Positions 35,880 to 46,045 of a DNA stretch of 64,000 bases are shown in pieces (positions within the stretch are counted from its first letter, which is position 1; each line of letters begins with the position of its first letter). Both the position numbers and the translations under genes were made by a program. The notes under the pieces were generated by a model. The model was not told the DNA's origin, did no database searches, and saw only the letters and a program-made list of their open reading frames with translations. The stretch is taken from positions 841,927 through 905,926 of the forward strand of contig LNAC01000137.1 of NCBI GenBank assembly GCA_002007465.1, written 5' to 3'. This stretch comes from Ailurus styani (Eukaryota > Chordata > Mammalia > Carnivora > Ailuridae).

Positions 35880-36300
35880 TGAAGGCAGTGCACTGGAATG
35901 GAATGACCTCTGGAACTAACCCAAGCAGTTCTAGTGTTGTGTTCTTAGTTTTGGGCCAGACCCAGGATAAAATCCTAAACTTTCTTGGGCTCATTTTCCC
36001 TAAGAAAAGACAAGGAAGAATGATAGCACAGGGGAACTCTAAAGTTCTTCTATCTGTATACTTTTAGTCATTTAGTAGAAGAGCTTTCACATAGGGAAGC
36101 TAAGGCAGTGTGACAGAAAATGCGTAAGATGTGGACTTAGCTAATTTGAGTATTTGTATTATAATATTTCCTCTATTCCTCCTCAGTCTTATTTCCTTCT
36201 GTGTATGACAATAGCAGCCTTACCTACCTTACAAATTGTTATATAGATCAAATAAGAAAATCTATAATGTGTGAAAGTACTTGTTAATCATAAACATTAG
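35880..36300 (+). repeat. MIR pieces, sense
   Basis: 'ttcttgggctcattttccct' and, further on, 'cagccttacctaccttacaa' to 'atagatcaaataag' fit two MIR fragments. Confidence 0.6.
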
Positions 36301-37048
36301 ACCTCATTTTTGTATTTAGTTCTGCATCTTGCACTGAGAAAGAAATTTTAAAAAAGATAGAATGTGTTCCAGAGACTCTTTGTTATCAGAGAAGATGTGG
36401 TATTTATAACTTACAATTCAGGAGTGTCTGTTTCCTCAGCTATTGATTTGCTAAAAGTGTCACAGTTGGACGGCCCAGGTTCCTATAAACTCAGGCGTCA
36501 TAGGAAAAATATGTAAGATTTCTAAACCAATTAGAAGTAGAGACTTTGGCCCAAAGTCAAATAGCTATGTTGGTTGGTGGTATGTCACAAGTAGAAAGAA
36601 AGGGGGAAAAAGTAGAAAGATAAGAAAAGGAGAATTGGCTATGTTGTAGAAAGAATCAACTTGAAGTCTAGACTAACACTAAGATAAGGAAGATGAGCAG
36701 AAAGAAGTTGGGAATCACCATTCTGATTCTATAAAGTGTGCAAGTTGGACCTGCCTTATAGATGAGGAAAGTCCCTGTAGAAAAAATAAACTGGGAAGTC
36801 ATCATATGTAAAGAATAACACATTTGGAAATCTTAGCTAGTAAAAATATTATGAAATTGGGCTATTAAATGTAAGGACCTCAACCTTTTTTTACTGATAA
36901 TTAGCTTTTATCATTACACTATTTGAATTTTCACTGAGTAAATATGTAATGAATCTCAGATGGCTCTCCCCAAGTTTCCAGAACACAAAAAGTTCATTTG
37001 TGAAGGCCGGGCACTTTTACTTGATCTATATAAAATGAGAAAAAAAAA

Positions 37049-37110
37049 TATATATATATATATACATACATTATATATACATATATACTATATAAATATA
37101 TATAATCAAA
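37049..37110. repeat. TA-rich microsatellite
   Basis: Long alternating TA with occasional CA. Confidence 0.9.
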
Positions 37111-37657
37111 TATAAAATAGGGAAAATAATTCTTAAGATGCATATACAAACTCAATTTTACTGATTTATAATCATATTATCATATAGATTATGAGCTTCA
37201 TAAATAAAGACAGACCCAGGAAGGCATGCCTCTCTAAAAGATGTATGCCATCAAGCAAACCACAGCAAAAAGGTAAAAAAGACAGGACTGAAGCAAGACA
37301 CAGTATCATTAGTGCAATGAAACTAAACTCCATTCATTATGTATTGATAACCAACTAAAACCTATGATTAGAGAGATATCAAAATATAAATAAATTTGCT
37401 TTGGTAAAATTAATCCAAATATATTTCTAATCATTTCAAATGGTATAAGCTTACAAATTCTCCTTATACTAAAGATTATTATCTAGTTTCTGGACCAATC
37501 TTTGCTCCAAATGCCCAAGGCTGGGAACCAAGTAACAAGAGCCCTTGAGTTCTAAGAACAGCTGAAGTAAGACATAGCATTTACCATGGACTGGCGCCAA
37601 AAGAATTATTACAGAGGACGTAGAAAAATCTTCTTTTACATCTTGATACACTTTTTT

Positions 37658-37862
37658 TTTTTTTAATTTTTTTTTTAATTTTTTTATTTATTTATTTGAC
37701 ACAGAGAGAGAGATTACAAGTAGGCAGAGAGGCAGGCAGAGAGACAGGGAGAGGAGGAAGCAGGCTCCCTGCTGAGCAGAGAGCCCGATGCGGGCCTCGA
37801 TNCTGAGATCATGACCTGAGCCGAAAGCAGGGGCATTAACCCACTGAGCCACCCAGGCGCCC
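37658..37862 (-). mobile_element. Young CAN-SINE with an assembly N
   Basis: Duplications TTGATACACTTTTTT at 37643-37657 and 37863-37877. A single N at 37802 replaces roughly the 'cccaggaccc' segment found in sister copies. Confidence 0.94.
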
Positions 37863-38016
37863 TTGATACACTTTTTTATCTTACTTCTTTTGCAGGATTA
37901 CCTGACTTTAACCGAGGACTAACATAAGATCTATTTCTAAGTATATCTTTGCCTGAATTGATATAGCTGAATATTGTATATATGCATATCAACAAATTCA
38001 CTATCTCATTTTTTAA

Positions 38017-38120
38017 AGGTTTTATTTTTAAGTAATCTCTACACCTAGCATGGGGTTCAAACTCACAACCCTGAGATCAAGAGTCACACGCTCTACCAAC
38101 TGAGCCAGCCAGGCACCCCC
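38017..38120 (-). mobile_element. Short tRNA-Lys-type SINE
   Basis: Antisense short form with duplications ATCTCATTTTTTAA at 38003-38016 and 38124-38137, so the short form was itself mobile. Confidence 0.88.
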
Positions 38121-39276
38121 ACCATCTCATTTTTTAATTTAGATTTTAAAATGCTGAATTTAAATGACATATGTACATTGCACTATGGAAGAATTTTTCC
38201 TTCTCTTGTACTGAAATAAGAAAAGTGATTTACATTACTTCAAATCAAAATGAAAACTAAAAATTAACACTTATAGAGACTAATACTGCAGATCAGGATT
38301 TACACTACACAGACAAAAATCATTTAGTCTTTCAAATTAATATATCTGACTGTCTTTCTTTAATGCTCCTGCTTCACCTGCAGCACATAAGACAAGGTAA
38401 TAATTTATGATAATCATATGAAAATATACAATTAATATTCATCACCTCTCATTCCTCATCACTTTAGATGATCAGTAATGCAGAGTGAAAATGCTGTCAG
38501 ATTTCTAATTGCTTTGTAATGGGCTTGAAACAGGGAAATCATTAAAGACAAACAATCTGTCATTTGTCTGTTACTTTATCTATCACACAAAAAAACTCAT
38601 TAAAGAAATTGCTAATGAACTACAAAAGACTATACTCATGGTGCTTCTACAGTAGATTAACAAGTATTACTATGAATTGCTTAAAATATTTTAAAAATAT
38701 GATATTTTGTGGAAATTCATCAGAAAACATCTATCTTCAGTATATTTTTTAAGCCATGTGGTTTTATTATTTTGGCATCTAATCCATCATTGCAGAAGTC
38801 CCTTTAGCATATAAGATTTGTTTTTCATCAGTCTCTAAATAATTCAACTGAAAGGTTGCAAGAAGAAGCTGAAATGCTAAATGTGTTTATTAGTAGTAAA
38901 CTGACACAAGTAAAAAAAATAGCACTATAGTAACCCTAATGCTAAGTAAAGAATATATTTCAAAATTTGATTTTTACCCTTGTATCTCCATGGATTTTGA
39001 ACTGTTGAAGTTCCAATGTTTCATTCATCTTAACACCATCATTATATGAAAATTATATTCAACTATTAAAATTGACCATAATATTATTAAACTCTGCATA
39101 ACATTAACTAATTTGAAATTTTGAAGATACTAACCAATACTAAAATGTTTCATTATATTACATCAAATAATTTTGGAGGGGAACAAATCATTTCTTTAAA
39201 TGATCACATCAAATTTTATATGTCTTTATTTGTGCTACCTTTCTATATGAGATACCTAATATTAAAAAAATCTATA

Positions 39277-39463
39277 GGGACACAGGCGTTGCTCAGTCAG
39301 TTAAACATCTGCCTTTGGCTCAGATCATGATCCCAGAGTCTTGGGATTGAGTCTTGCATCAGGTTCCTTGCTCAGCAGGCAGCCTGCTTCACCTTCTGCC
39401 TGCAGCTCCCCCTGCTTATACTCTCTCTCACTCTCTCTCTCTGACAAATAAATAAAATCTTTA
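39277..39463 (+). mobile_element. CAN-SINE
   Basis: 'gggacacaggcgttgctcag' head, CT body and 'aaataaataaaatcttt' tail; flanks 'aaaaaatctat' / 'aaaaaatctgt'. Confidence 0.88.
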
Positions 39464-40159
39464 AAAAATAAATAAATTAAAAAATCTGTAATAATGACAC
39501 TAATATAGTTTTAAAAACAAAGAGGTACATGAACAAAAAAACCTAGTAATATTTTGTTGGGTATACAGTCCAGTTGCATTTTATTTTTGAAAAATATATG
39601 AGAGCGATCATGTTTTTCATTACGCTAATGAACTGAATCGTGACTTTATTTCCTACAACAAAACATAAGAATCTTAGTAATAAAGTCACTTTAAAAAAAT
39701 GTAGATCTATTCATATCTATTGGAATATACACAAATTTAAAAACCTAAATGCAATGGCATGTTCAGATGGGTGCCATGGTTGAATACAGGAGTTAATTCC
39801 AAGCTAACTTCAAAAGATTCCATAACACTCTGGAAACATCTTCATTATACTCTCTAATTGACTTAAACAGACTTCATATCAACTGTTTAACACATTTTAA
39901 CCTACAAATTAACACCCCTTGATCATTCAGATTAACCTTCTGTGAATCAATTACATGACTAAAATAAACTTAAAAAAAATTCAGTTTTAAAAAACTAAAA
40001 AGGAGAAGGAAGAATGCTTTAAAACAAGGATATAAATGCACATTACTACAGAGTTGAAACAGATCATCACAAGGTTTCACATTTCAAAGTAAATGGAAAA
40101 CTCACAGAAAAGCCAGAGTGGTCATAAGAAGAAAGAGAAAGGGGAAAAGAAGTGAATGG

Positions 40160-40405
40160 GGGAAGGGGTACCCAGGTAGCTCAGTAGGTTAAGCATCTGC
40201 CTTCAGATTAGGTCATGATCCCCGGATCCTGGAAGCCTCAGGTCATGATACTGGGGTCCTGGGATCAAACCCCCAGGACGGGCTCCCTGCTCAGTGGGGA
40301 GTCTGCTTCTTCTCCCTCTGTCCCTACCCCCCGTGTGCTTGTACACGACCCCTCTCTCTCTCTCAAATAAGTAAATAAAACTAAATTTAAAAAGCTTTTC
40401 AAAGA
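40160..40405 (+). mobile_element. CAN-SINE with internal duplication
   Basis: 'ggtacccaggtagctcagta' head; the 'taggtcatgatccccggatcc' segment recurs as 'caggtcatgatactggggtc', making the copy longer than usual. Confidence 0.88.
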
Positions 40406-40668
40406 AAAAGTGAATGAGGGAAATAAGTTTGGTATTTATTATGATCACTGAAAAGAAACAGAAAATGGATTATAGACAGTATCTTTAATAGGTTAATGGA
40501 AAGATGAAAATATCAGACATGAAGAAGGTAGTAAGACAGGAACAAAAATTCCAGGTAAGATAAAGACTTCTAAAAGGTGTGAAACAAGGTTGAAAGAACA
40601 ATGACACAAATGAAGTTAAAAAACGAGAGAAACACAGCAACAGGTGTGGTGTCAGTAAAAGTATTTAC

Positions 40669-40734
40669 CTCTTTGTCTCTCTTGCTTAGTGCACTGCCTT
40701 GCTCAAATTCATGAATTTTCACTGATGATTACCA
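40669..40734 (-). other. DCDC1: DCDC1 untranslated exon (predicted)
   Basis: A 66-nt segment on the minus strand bounded by a very strong acceptor (pyrimidine-rich CTCTTCTCTTGTCTTTTCAG) and a strong donor (GAG|GTAAAT). It lies between the CpG-island promoter and the start-codon exon, on the same strand. It contains a nine-codon upstream ORF (40712-40686, M-N-L-S-K-A-V-H-stop) that closes before the donor. No coding frame joins it to the DCDC1 start, so I call it a 5' untranslated exon. The call rests on splice signals and position only. Confidence 0.6.
40686..40712 (-). promoter_or_regulatory. Upstream ORF in DCDC1 5' untranslated exon
   Basis: ATG AAT TTG ... CAC TAA, eight residues and a stop, entirely within the predicted untranslated exon. 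If the exon is included in the mRNA, ribosomes could initiate here before the DCDC1 start, which would lower or condition DCDC1 translation. The ATG is flanked by A/T at -3, so its context is moderate. Confidence 0.4.
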
Positions 40735-40809
40735 CTGAAAAGACAAGAGAAGAGATCAAGTAAGGACGAGTGAGAAGAAAAACACAAAAATGAAAAAACA
40801 CTTCTGTTC

Positions 40810-40977
40810 TTTTTTAAAGATTTTATTTATTTATTTGAGAGAGAGAGAGAGAGAGCAGGAGCAGTGGGGAGGGGCAGAGGGAGTCTCCCCGCGGAATGCA
40901 GGGCTCCTTCCCAGGACCCTGGGATCACAACCTGAGCCAAACGCAGATGCTTAACAGACTGAGCCACCCAGGCACCC
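40810..40977 (-). mobile_element. CAN-SINE beside DCDC1 untranslated exon
   Basis: Antisense copy, same orientation as DCDC1, whose tail lies 76 bp upstream of the predicted exon's acceptor. Confidence 0.9.
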
Positions 40978-41239
40978 CTGAAAAACTATTTCTAAAAGAT
41001 GAGGTGGGATTGTTCAACAGGGCTGATTCTCAATACCATCTAAAGCTTTATGACAATACGCCAAAAAGAAAAAAAGACGTTTCTCTAATTCTAACCATTC
41101 ATTTCTCCTTTCCATTAATACGTAATACTTCAATATTTAAAACTTAATGCTTCCATGCATCTCTCTGAATTAGTCTCATTTTGAGTCAAGGATTTCAGTC
41201 ATTCAGGAAATCTACCTTTTTCTATCATGTAACTATAAA

Positions 41240-41440
41240 TTAGTAACTGTCACAGCACCTGCATTTCCTCTGGCACAGCACTTCCTACAGTTACTTTGGT
41301 TGCTCCTTTAATTGTCTATTTACCCAAATAAACTCTAAGCTTTTACAAGGGCTACAGCCAACTGTTTTGTGTCTCTTGTAACAAAGTGTAGGACACATAG
41401 TAGACACCGAATAAGTGGTTTGTTGACTGAATGAGTGAGC
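41240..41440 (+). repeat. L2 3' end
   Basis: 'tcctttaattgtctatttac', 'gtaggacacatagtagacac' and 'ttgttgactgaatgagtgag' match the L2 3' end. Confidence 0.75.
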
Positions 41441-42279
41441 GAAGGTTCTACCTGTACTCTCTCTGTGTATATATGTGTGTGTTTATCTTATCAGTAGCTA
41501 ATTCTTGATGGTTTTCCTATCTCCTAAGTAGATTTTAAGTTGCTGTAAGAGCAACCATCTAATTTCAGAACATAACCATAATATTTTGTGGTACTTAAAA
41601 ATGGATACAGCTTCGTTCACTGACATGAAAATTCTAAACACTCAGAAAATTAAAGAACAGTTGGTAATGAAACCAGTAGAAAGAGCCAAGTAAATATAAA
41701 ATATAATAATAGGATAAAAATAGCATAACTACACTGTACATTTTGCAAATACTATCCATCAATGAGAAGCACAATTTACTAATAAGATATCAAATTAAGA
41801 ATTTATTAATGTGTGGTAGACATTATTTAATGGGCAGACAAGTACTAAAACAATAAATTGAGTAAAAATTGATTTTTGCCATCACTACAACCAAAGGTCT
41901 TAAACCCCTGCTATATCTATACTATATAGCCATACTTATATCTAAATCAATATCTGCATTTAACTCTACTTGATCAATCACCTTGATTACTTTTCGGTCA
42001 ATCATCTTGAAATTAAATATTTAACATATGCCTATCTTGTTTATGTTAAATATTTATGACACAGGAATTAAGAGGTTTTTTGCTCATGCTTTTAATTTAT
42101 TCACAAACTATATAGTTCATCAAACATTTGGATTTGGGGATCATTTTTCCAATTCAATAGTTTGTAGCTTTCATTTACTCTGTTTGGAAATTCTTAAAAT
42201 AAAGCTATGAATTCTTAATGTTCTACTAGTCAAAACTCAGCAACAAATATTTCACTATTAATAATAATAACGACAAAAG

Positions 42280-42660
42280 CTAACCCTTCCTGAGTATTTA
42301 CTACTTTTAGGCATTATTATCTCATTGAATCCTCACAACAAACCTAGAGGGAGATACTATTATTATTATTCCGTTTTTACAGAGAAAGAAACCAAGGCAC
42401 AGAGATAGGTTAACTTAAAATGTTCATATAACCAGTAAGAGACAGAGTCTGGATTCAAACCTATGCAGTCTGACTCTAGACTTCATGCTTTTTTTTTTTT
42501 TTTTTTTTTTTAAAGTAAGCTCCGTGGCCAGTGTGGAGCCCGACGCAGGGCCCAAACTCACAACCCTGAGATCAAGACCTGAGCTGAGATCAAGAGTCAG
42601 TTGCTTAACTGACTGAGCCACCCAGGCGCCCCTAGACTTCATGCTCTTAACCATCATGCT
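42280..42660 (-). repeat. MIR, antisense, split by a SINE
   Basis: 'aatcctcacaacaaacctag' and 'gagaaagaaaccaaggcaca' are antisense MIR; the sequence resumes after the SINE at 42490-42631. Confidence 0.85.
42490..42631 (-). mobile_element. Short tRNA-Lys-type SINE inside MIR
   Basis: Long T tail and short body. Perfect 14-bp duplications CTAGACTTCATGCT at 42476-42489 and 42632-42645. Confidence 0.95.
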
Positions 42661-43214
42661 AACATAGTTTATATTTCTGCTTTGTTAGTCCTACATAAAA
42701 TGGATAAATTACCTTCTTAAAATAAGACAGTTGAGAAACAAACCTATTACACATCGTTAGAACTTCGGAGAAGTGGCACAATAGCTGGTGCTTAGTTTCT
42801 CTGAGAGGTGTCCCTGCCCTCACAGAGTTTATGAAATTAGGGAATCAGAACATATACCCAAAATGTATAATAGTACCCTGTGGGATAGGATGGGTACAAA
42901 TGAGGAGGACATATAGGACTGGCTATGAATGTTGAGAGGAGGAACTAATTTCTAGGCATTGAGTCAGCATAAAAGCCTTGATGGAAGAGATGGGTCTGAA
43001 AAGAGGGATAAAATTGACAGGTGAAAGCAAAGAGCAAAGGTGGTATAAGCAAGAAGAATCACCTGAACAAAATTATGGATGAAGTTCCAAGAAAAGATCC
43101 CATTGTTTAAATGTTTCATGTACGGAGGTAATAGGCAATGAGGCTGGAAAACTTAGACTATTTGGGAGGTAAATGAATGCCAGTTTAAGGAGTAGGATTT
43201 TATTCTCTATTTTA

Positions 43215-43324
43215 TTTATTTACTTATTTTTTGAAGTAAGATTTATACCTAATGTGGGGCTGGAACTCATGACCCTGAGATCAAGAGTCATGTGCTTTAC
43301 TGATTGAGCTAAGCGAGGTACCCT
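43215..43324 (-). mobile_element. Short tRNA-Lys-type SINE
   Basis: Antisense: 'gaagtaagatttatacctaa' and 'gatcaagagtcatgtgcttt' to 'gctaagcgaggtaccc'. Confidence 0.8.
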
Positions 43325-43339
43325 AAGACATTATCCTTT

Positions 43340-43690
43340 AGACCTGGCCTGTTTGATAGAGCAGTCACGAGTTAGATGTGGCTATGGAGCATGTAAGATA
43401 TGGCAAGTCCAAATTGAAATGAGCTGTATAGGTAAAATATACAAGTAAAATACACTAAATCTTTAAAGATTTATCATGAAAAAACAATGTAAAATGCCTC
43501 ATTAATAATTTCTACACTGATTATATTTGAAAATAATCATACTCTGAATATGGGTTAAATAAAATACATTATTAAAATTCATTTCACCTGTTTCTTTTTA
43601 CTTTCCTAATGTGGCTACTGGGAAATTTAAAGTCATATATGTGGTTCATATTTGTTGCTTATACCATATTTCTATTGGGCAATAATGCTC
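43340..43690. mobile_element. hAT-type DNA transposon fossil (MER5-like)
   Basis: 'tagatgtggctatggagcat' near one end and 'ccatatttctattgggcaat' at the other resemble MER5/Charlie termini and interior; no coding capacity. Confidence 0.6.
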
Positions 43691-44459
43691 TAGAAAATGA
43701 AAAATGAAGACAAATGAGCAGGGATTCACATAAAAAGTATTTTAAGAAGTTTATTCTGGTATAAATAAAAGATCAGGTCATAAGACAATTGATCTAGTTT
43801 TTCAATAAGCCAATGGCAGGAAAAGAGAAAACAAAACCAAGATGGTGGTAAAGTGGGATTGCTATAGCTTAAAAGATACTAAAGAGACAGAACAATCAAA
43901 TGCGCTGTGTAGCCTTTGTTTGGATAATGATTCACGCAAACCAACCATAAAAAGACATTTCTGAGACAACTAAGGAAATGTAGAGACTAGATATTGTCAA
44001 TGAATTATTGATTACTTCAGCAGAATAATGACCTTATGGAGATGAAAGAAAAAGTTGCAAACCAAAGTATGCTTTATTGATGTGGGCTAAAGTATGTCAA
44101 GATGAAATGACTGAACACTTGGGAACTGCTGGGGGAGAAAAAGGTGTACCTCTTACTATCTAAATCTTAATGAATACATACATACACACTGCGCACACAC
44201 ACACAAATGTGAAAAAAATGAATTGAGAAAATGGAGGCAGTGTGATCAGACTTTTCAGAATTTGGTTAAAAAAAGAGAATAAAAGAGAAAACACAATACC
44301 CTAAGGAATCATAAATCAAAGGAAGGTGCCCTTGCCGTAAAAACTGGAGGATCTGGGCAGAACTATCTGTGAGGAAGGACTAAGCAGTGGAAAGGGGGGT
44401 ATGTGAGGGCTAAAAAGTTCAAGGGGGTGTCATTCGGTATAGGAAGGTATTTAGAACAA

Positions 44460-44575
44460 CACTCAATTCTGTCACTTAACACATTCCCTTAGGGCCACAC
44501 AGAAGGTATGTTGGAACCAGGACTAAAATCAGATCCTCTGACTTAGCATAATACTCTTTGTGCCTAATTTTAAAC
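44460..44575 (-). repeat. MIR fragment, antisense
   Basis: 'cttagggccacacagaaggt' and 'gaaccaggactaaaatcaga' are antisense MIR landmarks. Confidence 0.65.
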
Positions 44576-45012
44576 ATGACAAAATTCGATGGAGAACCCA
44601 ATTAATACTTTTTGCTTTAGATTTGCTTACGTCATTCAGTTATTCTTTATACCATCATTAAATAATTGACCATATTAAAATATTTTATTTAATGTACTTA
44701 GGTTTATCTTGATTGCTTCTCAAACTGAGAAGAGAGATAAAAAAGAAGGAAAGCAAATTTAAGTAGTAATAACAACAGAACTATCTTAACATCTCCAAGT
44801 GAAATTTAAATCATGCTGCCAAAACACAAGACACAGTTACACCTCTGGGAACAATGCAAGGAAGAGAGGTCAATGTAAGGCAAGTCGTATAGAATAGAGG
44901 AAATAAAAGGGAACAACAGAAGGAAAGGCAGAAGCAAGAAGGAAAAAAACTAATAAAAAACCTAACAGTGCCCATTTGCAGGGCCCAGCAACTCCCTCAA
45001 AGCAGAGTGGTT

Positions 45013-45205
45013 GGGCGCCTGGGTGGCTCAGTGGGTTAAAGCCTCTGCCTTCGGCTCAGGTCATGATCTCAGGGTCCTGGGATCGAGGCCCGCATCGGGC
45101 TCCCTGATCAGTGGGGAGCCTGCCTCCTCCTCTCTCTGCCTGCCTCTCTGCCTACTTGTGATCTCTCTCTCTGTCAAATAAATAAATAAAATCTTAGAAA
45201 AAAAA
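45013..45205 (+). mobile_element. Young CAN-SINE near promoter
   Basis: Perfect 14-bp duplications AAAGCAGAGTGGTT at 44999-45012 and 45206-45219. It lies about 400 bp from the CpG island. Confidence 0.96.
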
Positions 45206-45486
45206 AAAGCAGAGTGGTTTATTCCTTTTCAGTAAGCTTGAAAGATAGCCCGGCTTCCCTGGTCACTTACTAAGAGTCCTGTTCTGTTGCTCTACAATTG
45301 GCTATTTGGCCTTGATCCCTGGTTTGCTTCTTCATCTACCAAATGGGACTATTAATACCCTTCTTACTAGCTTCATTGGGTTGAAGTGAAAGTGAAGCAA
45401 GGTAGTAAGTATGAAAGGACTTTGAGAAGTTACCGGTTGCTGAGATCATCGACAAGAAATAATTAAGTTGAACATCCTTCCCAGAA

Positions 45487-45505
45487 CCCCCCCCCCCACA
45501 CACAC
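45487..45505. repeat. C11 run followed by CA repeat
   Basis: Eleven C then a short (AC)n at the edge of the CpG island. Confidence 0.95.
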
Positions 45506-45836
45506 AAAAACAACCCTTCAATCGGTGTAGGTTTTCTCTTAATTTTCGAATGAGAACGTTCTAAGGGAAGTGTAGAGATACGGGAAGAATGAGCTCTCCT
45601 CCTCCTTCACAGGCCGCTATCCCACCACTCCCCCCACCCCGTCCCCGCCAGAGAACAGTCACCAGACGCGAAAGGTTTGGGAGCAGGGTAGGGCAAGCGG
45701 AGGAAGCCCCAGGAGATGGGGCGGGGGAGCGGTGGTGCACGCTGAGGGAGAGGAGAGACGCCACAGTCTCGGAGTCGGGACTAGAGGGAGTTAGAACGAG
45801 GCGAAGGACACCTTTTTCCACAGCGCGGGCACTTAC

Positions 45837-45950
45837 TGCTTGTAACTCCTTGGAAGCGAAGACTGGTTACCATAGCGACCGCGTCCAGGAGGGCGGAGCG
45901 GCCCTTGTGTTCGGTGCCTCGGCCACAAGGGCTCGGCTAGAAACGTGGTC
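45837..45950 (-). other. DCDC1: DCDC1 first exon (predicted, 5' end approximate)
   Basis: On the minus strand a consensus donor A|GTAAGT lies at 45836-45831 inside the CpG island, transcribed away from DNAJC24. The first exon would end at 45837. Its 5' end is not visible in the sequence; about 45.9-45.95 kb is a guess from the CpG and motif density. No TATA box is seen. It would splice to the 66-nt exon at 40734 or directly to the start-codon exon at 22313. Confidence 0.5.
45866..45879. promoter_or_regulatory. X-box-like RFX motif
   Basis: GTTACCATAGCGAC fits the imperfect inverted repeat GTNRCC-N2-RGYRAC bound by RFX factors. It lies in the shared CpG island within the predicted DCDC1 first exon. 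RFX sites near start sites are typical of cilia and axoneme genes. Binding here is inferred from sequence alone. Confidence 0.45.
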
Positions 45951-45961
45951 GCGTTAGGTCC

Positions 45962-46039
45962 ATGACTTCCGGCGGAAGGAGAAGCCGGTTCCGGGTTTTG
46001 GCGACTGCGGGCGAGGAGTCTGTGATAAGGGATCTGTGA
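45962..46039 (+). promoter_or_regulatory. Possible upstream ORF in DNAJC24 exon 1
   Basis: ATG to TGA, 25 residues, closing six bases before the exon 1 donor. The start has C at -3 (tccATGa), so its context is weak. It is a candidate translational control element only if the transcript begins upstream of it. Confidence 0.35.
45967..45980. promoter_or_regulatory. Divergent paired ETS cores
   Basis: CTTCCGGCGGAAGG carries an ETS core on each strand (TTCC and GGAA) around a CGGCG centre. ETS/GABP pairs are common in CpG-island bidirectional promoters and would suit initiation of DNAJC24 just downstream. Confidence 0.5.
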
Positions 46040-46045
46040 AGTTCG

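Larger units (their letters stand above)
22314..40668 (-). other. DCDC1 intron, 18.4 kb
   Basis: Between the start-codon exon and the predicted untranslated exon. It is filled with SINEs, MIRs, stacked L1 3' ends (26.0-28.5 kb) and a CR1/L3 remnant. Stretches at about 31.95-33.47 kb and 36.3-37.64 kb hold nothing I recognise apart from a TA tract. Confidence 0.8.
40735..45836 (-). other. DCDC1 first intron
   Basis: 5.1 kb between the predicted first and second untranslated exons. It holds four SINEs, MIR, L2 and a hAT-type fossil; no extra exon is supported. Confidence 0.6.
45955..46045 (+). other. DNAJC24: DNAJC24 first exon, 5' untranslated (5' end approximate)
   Basis: A plus-strand donor TTCG|GTAAGT ends this exon at 46045, in the CpG island. 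It joins the exon at 46827 across a 781-bp intron. The transcription start is not directly visible; it is placed near the ETS pair. It may hold a complete 26-codon upstream ORF from 45962 (MTSGGRRSR...) to TGA at 46037-46039, which would be present only if transcription starts upstream of 45962. Confidence 0.6.

Noticed and set aside
45430..45446. GTTACCGGTTGCTG as a second X-box or grainyhead site
   Set aside because: Spacing does not fit an X-box and the match is short, outside the CpG island core.
45589..45957. 122-codon plus-strand ORF, and overlapping minus-strand ORFs at 45833-46183, in the CpG island
   Set aside because: Proline/arginine-rich frames on both strands are expected from GC-rich sequence. 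They cross the predicted exon boundaries and match no family.
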